DNA of 9,159 nucleotides, taken from NCBI GenBank assembly GCA_012511995.1, contig JAAZFA010000265.1:1-9159 (forward strand), written 5' to 3'. This stretch comes from Thermoproteota archaeon (GTDB lineage: Archaea > Thermoproteota > Bathyarchaeia > Bathyarchaeales > Bathycorpusculaceae). The notes under the pieces were generated by a model that was not told the origin of the DNA, did not search any database, and was given only the letters and a program-made list of their open reading frames with translations. Below, piece after piece: positions 6,136 through 9,159 of this stretch; positions within the stretch are counted from its first letter, which is position 1, and every line of letters begins with the position of its first letter. The translations under genes and the position numbers were made by a program.

Positions 6136-7017
6136 TTTTGGTTCACGTTTTGTTACTATTGCTGTGATAGTAATTATTAGAGTAGCTATGAGAAGCATTG
6201 TTAGTACTGTTGGACGAATTAGTAAAAGTCCTATTGCTTCTAGGGCTTTTATTATTGGATTGTCTGTTATTACTTTGGGTGTGGGGTCGTTTATGGGTGC
6301 ATAAGCGTATTCTATGTTAGATGGTAGCATTATGGTTTGTGAGTTAAGCCGCATTGTTGCTGTGTTATTTATCCATGAGAAGATGGTTGCGAGTGCGTAT
6401 AGATTTAGTGTTGATATGGCATTGTCGGTTGTGTATATGTCGTAGTATGGGTACATGAGGTCGTTGCTAGAGTTGCTATGGTCGAGTCCAAGAGCATGTC
6501 CAAATTCGTGTGTTGTTATGTCCTGTAGGTCACTTTTAGTTAAGGTATTGCTTAAGGATCCTGCACCAATGGTGATTGTGCATTTTTCTATTGTTCCATT
6601 TACTCTGGGCAGAATGGAGGCTACCCCTAATGCGTTTTGTCCTGAACTGTTTACTGTTTGGGAAAAGACGACGTATATATCGTAGTTTGGTTTTATAGAG
6701 TCAGCTATTTCGGCTTCTATTCTTAGATTGACTAGGTAAGCGTAGTCTGTGTAGTTGTGGGCAAAGTAGGTTATAGCGTCGTTCCATTGGTTAATTGAGC
6801 GGAGTGTCATGTTTATTAGGTTTGTATTCCACCATGGTTGGTTTTCTGAGGTTACTATTAGTGTTTGTAACGTTGTTTTGTTCCAAGTGTATCCAGGGAT
6901 ATATTGAGAGGTTGTATTTTGTGTTTGTAGCTGAAAGGGTGAAAGTAAGGCTAACGAAAGTAGAATTGAAATTATTGTGATAGCGTAAAAAGTATTCATT
7001 GTATGAACAGTGTTCAT
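6127..7017 (-). CDS. Secreted, C-terminally anchored matrixin-like zinc metalloprotease
   Basis: A 296-residue extracytoplasmic protease. An N-terminal hydrophobic stretch (about 9-27) serves as signal peptide or anchor; a C-terminal helix (about 265-288) followed by KREPKNN suggests a membrane anchor with the short basic tail inside. The catalytic zinc motif HEFGHALGLDH (170-180) is the full HExxHxxGxxH of metzincins, and Met188 in DLMYPYY fits the Met-turn, as in matrixins (M10) and related archaeal families. Many N-x-S/T sequons (for example at 34, 47, 69, 88, 123, 140, 183 and 217) are consistent with archaeal N-glycosylation. No obvious cysteine-switch prodomain is seen. Two starts are possible: ATG at 7017, or ATG at 6999 (residue 7). 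The TATA box at 7028-7036 predicts a transcript starting near 7005, which favours the second. Target proteins unknown. Confidence 0.9.
   Translation of the reverse strand: MNTVHTMNTFYAITIISILLSLALLSPFQLQTQNTTSQYIPGYTWNKTTLQTLIVTSENQPWWNTNLINMTLRSINQWNDAITYFAHNYTDYAYLVNLRIEAEIADSIKPNYDIYVVFSQTVNSSGQNALGVASILPRVNGTIEKCTITIGAGSLSNTLTKSDLQDITTHEFGHALGLDHSNSSNDLMYPYYDIYTTDNAISTLNLYALATIFSWINNTATMRLNSQTIMLPSNIEYAYAPINDPTPKVITDNPIIKALEAIGLLLIRPTVLTMLLIATLIITITAIVTKREPKNN
7003..7017. promoter_or_regulatory. 15-bp palindrome (ATGAACA-G-TGTTCAT) over the metalloprotease start: operator candidate
   Basis: Two perfect 7-bp arms around one central base. It overlaps the first possible ATG of the protease and covers the transcription start predicted from the minus-strand TATA box, the classic place for a repressor to block transcription. 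If the 6999 start is used, the palindrome is entirely outside the coding region. Confidence 0.5.
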
Positions 7018-7027
7018 TTCTGATTTT

Positions 7028-7036
7028 TAATATATT
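7028..7036 (-). promoter_or_regulatory. TATA box of the metalloprotease gene
   Basis: On the minus strand AATATATTA lies about 11 bp before the first ATG and 29 bp before the second. Normal archaeal spacing puts the transcription start near 7005, so only the second ATG (6999) would be in the message. Confidence 0.5.
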
Positions 7037-7152
7037 GGCAATTTGGGGTTTACATGTTCTTATCGGGGTAGCTTAGTGCAAAGTGTTGTTTTTTTGGTGG
7101 TTAGTTGTTACTGGTACTTGGTGTGTATCCAATTGCTTATGGATGCCCTAAT

Positions 7153-7163
7153 GTTTTTATACA
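7153..7163 (+). promoter_or_regulatory. TATA box of the GT87-like gene
   Basis: GTTTTTATACA is a good archaeal TATA element. It predicts transcription from about 7184, a leader of about 60 nt before the TTG at 7244, and inclusion of a 13-codon reading frame at 7210-7251. The rest of the 226-bp divergent spacer (7018-7243) shows no gene. Confidence 0.5.
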
Positions 7164-7243
7164 ATTCAACCCTTAGGCTCAAAACTAATAAACAACCAAG
7201 CTAGAGCAGATGCCCCATAAACACAATTCGACTAAAGCTGCAA

Positions 7244-8203
7244 TTGCCTAATAAAAGAAACAACAGGATACTTGTCTTTGTGATTGCAGTAATGCTCTTG
7301 ATAAATGTTTTTGTTTTCTGCTATGCTTTTCCAGAGATTACTACGCTTGAATTTGACACGGTAGCTAGAGATTTCTCCGCTTATTACATGGGTACATGGC
7401 GATTATACAATAATCCTACCCAGGTTTACTATGATGGCAGTTTACCTGGTGATTATTCAATAGTGGGGACGCCGCAGCCTTTCAAGTATACCCCGTCTTT
7501 TTTGTTATTGTTAACTCCATTTTTGGCATTACCTTATATGGATGCACTTGTTCTTTTTAACGTGTTACAACTTGCTTTGATGCCGCTTTTAGCTTTTTTT
7601 GTTTATAGGTTGCTCGAAGAAAAAAACTTTACTCTTGGTGTGATCGCGGCTGTTGTGGTTTTAATCCAACCGTTGCCTACTCCAGCTTCAAATATACCAT
7701 TCACTGAACCAATTAGTTTATGGCTGTTTGATATAAATTCTCAATGTTTTGCTCCTAGTTACTATTGTGGGTACGCTTATGTTAATGCTCATATTCTTCA
7801 GGCTGTTCTGTTAATCGGTGCATTGTATTTTGGATATGTTAAAAAACCGTGGGTGTCTGCGTTGTTGTTCACTTTTGGTTTGTTGGATCCTCGTGCTGCG
7901 CTTGTTGCTTTTCCATTAATTATTTGGTATAATAAGCAAGAAATACGCAAGTTTCTATTAGCGTCTATTATATTTGTTGGTGTCACGTTTTTACCGTTTT
8001 TTTTCTATTATGATGTAGCTTTTGCTTTCTTGCGTATGGGTTTTGATGCTAGTATTATTTCTCAGTCGTATGCTTATGATTGGATTTCTATCTATAGTGT
8101 TCTTGCATTAGGGTTAGTAGAGTTAATGACGGTGATTAGTAGGAAACGGGAAAACAATAGTTTTTTTCTGAAAACCGGTGAATTATCAAGGTCTTCTGTG
8201 TAA
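7244..8203 (+). CDS. GT87-like membrane glycosyltransferase (GT-C fold, lipid-linked mannosyltransferase type)
   Basis: A 319-residue multi-pass protein. After a first helix (about 8-30), the motif ARDFSAYYMGTWRLYNNP (41-58) places an acidic residue, D43, in the first outside loop where GT87/DUF2029 and PimE-like GT-C enzymes have their catalytic Asp. It is followed by YTPSFLLLLTPFLALPYMDALVLFN (82-106), typical of the family. Further helices lie near 103-124, 131-147, 184-198, 202-228, 236-255 and 280-300. Such enzymes use a polyprenyl-phosphate sugar donor on the outside of the membrane to build glycolipids or glycans. About 319 residues is short for the family (often 380-450), and the C-terminus ends soon after the last helix; it also overlaps an opposing relic by 18 bp. 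The TTG start is the first in frame after a stop at 7202. Substrate unknown. Confidence 0.75.
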   Translation: MPNKRNNRILVFVIAVMLLINVFVFCYAFPEITTLEFDTVARDFSAYYMGTWRLYNNPTQVYYDGSLPGDYSIVGTPQPFKYTPSFLLLLTPFLALPYMDALVLFNVLQLALMPLLAFFVYRLLEEKNFTLGVIAAVVVLIQPLPTPASNIPFTEPISLWLFDINSQCFAPSYYCGYAYVNAHILQAVLLIGALYFGYVKKPWVSALLFTFGLLDPRAALVAFPLIIWYNKQEIRKFLLASIIFVGVTFLPFFFYYDVAFAFLRMGFDASIISQSYAYDWISIYSVLALGLVELMTVISRKRENNSFFLKTGELSRSSV

Positions 8204-8722
8204 CTTTGGTTGATTGCCGACAAAGACTGTTGGTATTGTTCCGTAAGATACTGCGTTTTTTGGTAGGTTATGTTGCCAAATCCTGTAGTGCCGTTTTGTC
8301 CAGTACGGTATACAATGGTTGAATCTGTGCTCGTGTCAGTTGTGATTGTTATGTTGGTAATTTGTGGGCAAGTTATGTTTCCGTTGATTGTGAGGTAAAC
8401 CGTTTCATTGGTACTTATTGACGGTCTAGTTGTTGTTAGGCTTAGATTTGGAGGTTATGAAGGGGTTGGTGCTGTGTTATTCTTTTGATTTATGGCTGTG
8501 TTGCTGTTTATGGGTACAGTAAAATTGTGTCACGCCTATTATTGTAGCTGTATTTGTTCTTCTATTTTTCACGATAGTTTTATTATAGTACATTGAGAAT
8601 TTGTTTAGTTTTATTGCTGGAACAGATTTGTTCCGTAATAGGATAGTTAGTCTGGTTTTAGTTATTTTTTTGGGGTTTAACAATTTGTAAAATTGAACCT
8701 TTAGTAAGTCAGTTATAACCAT
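8186..8722 (-). pseudogene. Decayed gene for a secreted beta-sandwich (Ig/PKD-like) surface protein
   Basis: Three minus-strand segments form one degraded protein. The first frame (8722 to about 8525) carries VPAIKLNKFSMYYNKTIVK and TATIIGVTQF. A one-base shift at an A4 run near 8521-8524 leads to TVPINSNTAINQKNNTAPTPS, a Thr/Pro linker, then a TAA at 8455-8457, then STNETVYLTINGNITCPQ and YRTGQNGTTGFGNIT down to about 8266. At a T6 run (8256-8261) the first frame resumes with LPKNAVSYGTIPTVFVGNQP and ends at TGA (8186-8188). The G-x-G-x-x-I-T then P-K-x-A-V-x-Y-G-T-x-P-T-V pattern is known to me from repeated beta-sandwich domains of large secreted archaeal proteins. Signal peptide and most of the protein are missing. 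Decay is clear; the domain class is moderately sure; the N-terminal segment is less certain. Confidence 0.6.
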
Positions 8723-8730
8723 AGCTCTTC

Positions 8731-8762
8731 ATCCTATGCTATAGGATCGCTTTTTTGCGGTC
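8731..8762. repeat. Two overlapping inverted repeats (hairpin pair)
   Basis: ATCCTAT-GCT-ATAGGAT (8731-8747) has 7-bp perfect arms. GATCGC-TTTTTT-GCGGTC (8745-8762) has a 6-bp stem with one G-T pair and a T6 loop. They share three bases, so only one full hairpin can form at a time. They lie just before the decayed surface-protein gene on its strand. Possible uses are a termination/attenuation switch or an operator, or they may be chance in AT-rich DNA. Confidence 0.4.
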
Positions 8763-9159
8763 GCCTACAAGGCTGTTTAGCGCTTGGGTTCAAATCAAAT
8801 TTTCATTGTGCCATAGGTGCCATATGGTAATAGCTCATAGGCAGTGCTTAGAACCTTTCAAAACAGAAAAAAGATCGAAAACACCTACTTTGGACTAAAA
8901 AAACAAGAACCACTTCTACGTTTGCCGTGTAACTATCAAATGGATAAACAGTGAAAAAACCACTTAAAATAGCAAAACTTCTAAGTGCCATCTCAGCAAA
9001 CAACACTATACCCCAAAACACCAAACCATGTTTTCCACCACAAAAGTCTCTGAACACGGTCACACAGGACGCCTAAACCTTAGAAAAGACCTGCAAAAAA
9101 CCACAGCAAACATTCCCCTCAGATGAGTTATTGACTCCTTCAATTATCCGAGCAATCAA
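8763..9159. other. Right-hand region without a convincing gene
   Basis: No frame here is both long and protein-like. A 37-codon plus-strand frame (8844-8954, GTG start) reads VLRTFQNRKKIENTYFGLKK and then LLRLPCNYQ; the R-K-K-I-E then L-K-K spacing faintly recalls the C-terminal part of a DDE transposase, but it is too short to call. A second frame (8951-9076, GTG start, VKKPLKIAKLLSAISANN) and a 71-codon minus frame (8848-9063) are equally unsupported. The strand is strikingly A/C-rich. A tandem 8-mer, GTGCCATA, sits at 8808-8815 and 8817-8824. The stretch may be decayed coding DNA. Confidence 0.35.

Noticed and set aside
5793..6146. 117-codon minus-strand open frame across the SSB gene
   Set aside because: It is a shadow of the OB-fold coding sequence, and SSB conservation explains the region.
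7064..7079. GGGGTAGCTTAG, similar to the D-arm region of a tRNA
   Set aside because: No anticodon stem, T-arm or acceptor stem can be drawn around it on either strand.
8786..8796. GGGTTCAAATC, similar to a tRNA T-loop
   Set aside because: The flanking bases do not form the 5-bp T stem, and no acceptor or anticodon arm precedes it.
8848..9063. 71-codon minus-strand frame with hydrophobic residues
   Set aside because: The hydrophobicity arises from a G/T-rich strand; there is no clear start signal or recognisable motif, and the plus strand is just as open.
1..9159. CRISPR array, defence island or complete insertion sequence
   Set aside because: No regularly spaced repeats, no Cas-like or toxin-antitoxin proteins, and no transposase with terminal inverted repeats are visible.

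Overview
The window looks like a piece of archaeal chromosome. The best fit is a mesophilic member of the Thermoproteota/TACK group, possibly a Bathyarchaeia-like lineage. Evidence seen in the sequence: an archaeal-type ribosomal protein S10, a short OB-fold ssDNA-binding protein of the Sulfolobus SSB type, an AN1 zinc finger fused to a site-2 protease, T/A-rich TATA boxes about 25-60 nt upstream of genes, pyrimidine-rich terminators, and heavy use of TTG start codons. The lineage assignment is an inference from family resemblance; no marker here fixes it.

Layout. (1) 1-576: 3' part of a zinc-ribbon protein of unknown function that enters from the left edge. (2) 648-2105: a processive family-2 glycosyltransferase with membrane segments on both sides of the catalytic domain. 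(3) 2115-2512, minus: a frameshifted relic of a GH16-like secreted glycoside hydrolase facing the glycosyltransferase. (4) 2513-2830: non-coding, with a perfect 14-bp palindrome and the S10 promoter. (5) 2831-3139: ribosomal protein S10, alone rather than beside its usual elongation-factor partner. (6) 3218-3421: a small broken gene with two opposite frame changes and one internal stop. (7) 3410-4234, minus: AN1 zinc finger plus M50 site-2 protease. (8) 4445-5716: Yip1-family membrane protein with a large extracytoplasmic beta-rich insertion. (9) 5820-6113: OB-fold ssDNA-binding protein. (10) 6127-7017, minus: secreted, membrane-anchored matrixin-like metalloprotease with a 15-bp palindrome over its predicted transcription start. 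(11) 7244-8203: GT87-like membrane mannosyltransferase family protein. (12) 8186-8722, minus: broken remains of a secreted beta-sandwich protein. (13) 8723-9159: no convincing gene.

Besides two housekeeping nucleic-acid proteins (S10 and SSB), most of the content concerns the cell surface: two glycosyltransferases, a dead polysaccharide hydrolase, an extracellular protease, an intramembrane protease, a multi-pass membrane protein with an extracytoplasmic domain, and a dead adhesin-like domain. The genes alternate strand and mostly have their own promoters, so this is a mosaic of single-gene units rather than an operon. Three decaying genes in 9 kb suggest turnover of surface functions. I did not find a CRISPR array, rRNA, convincing tRNA, complete insertion sequence or obvious defence system.
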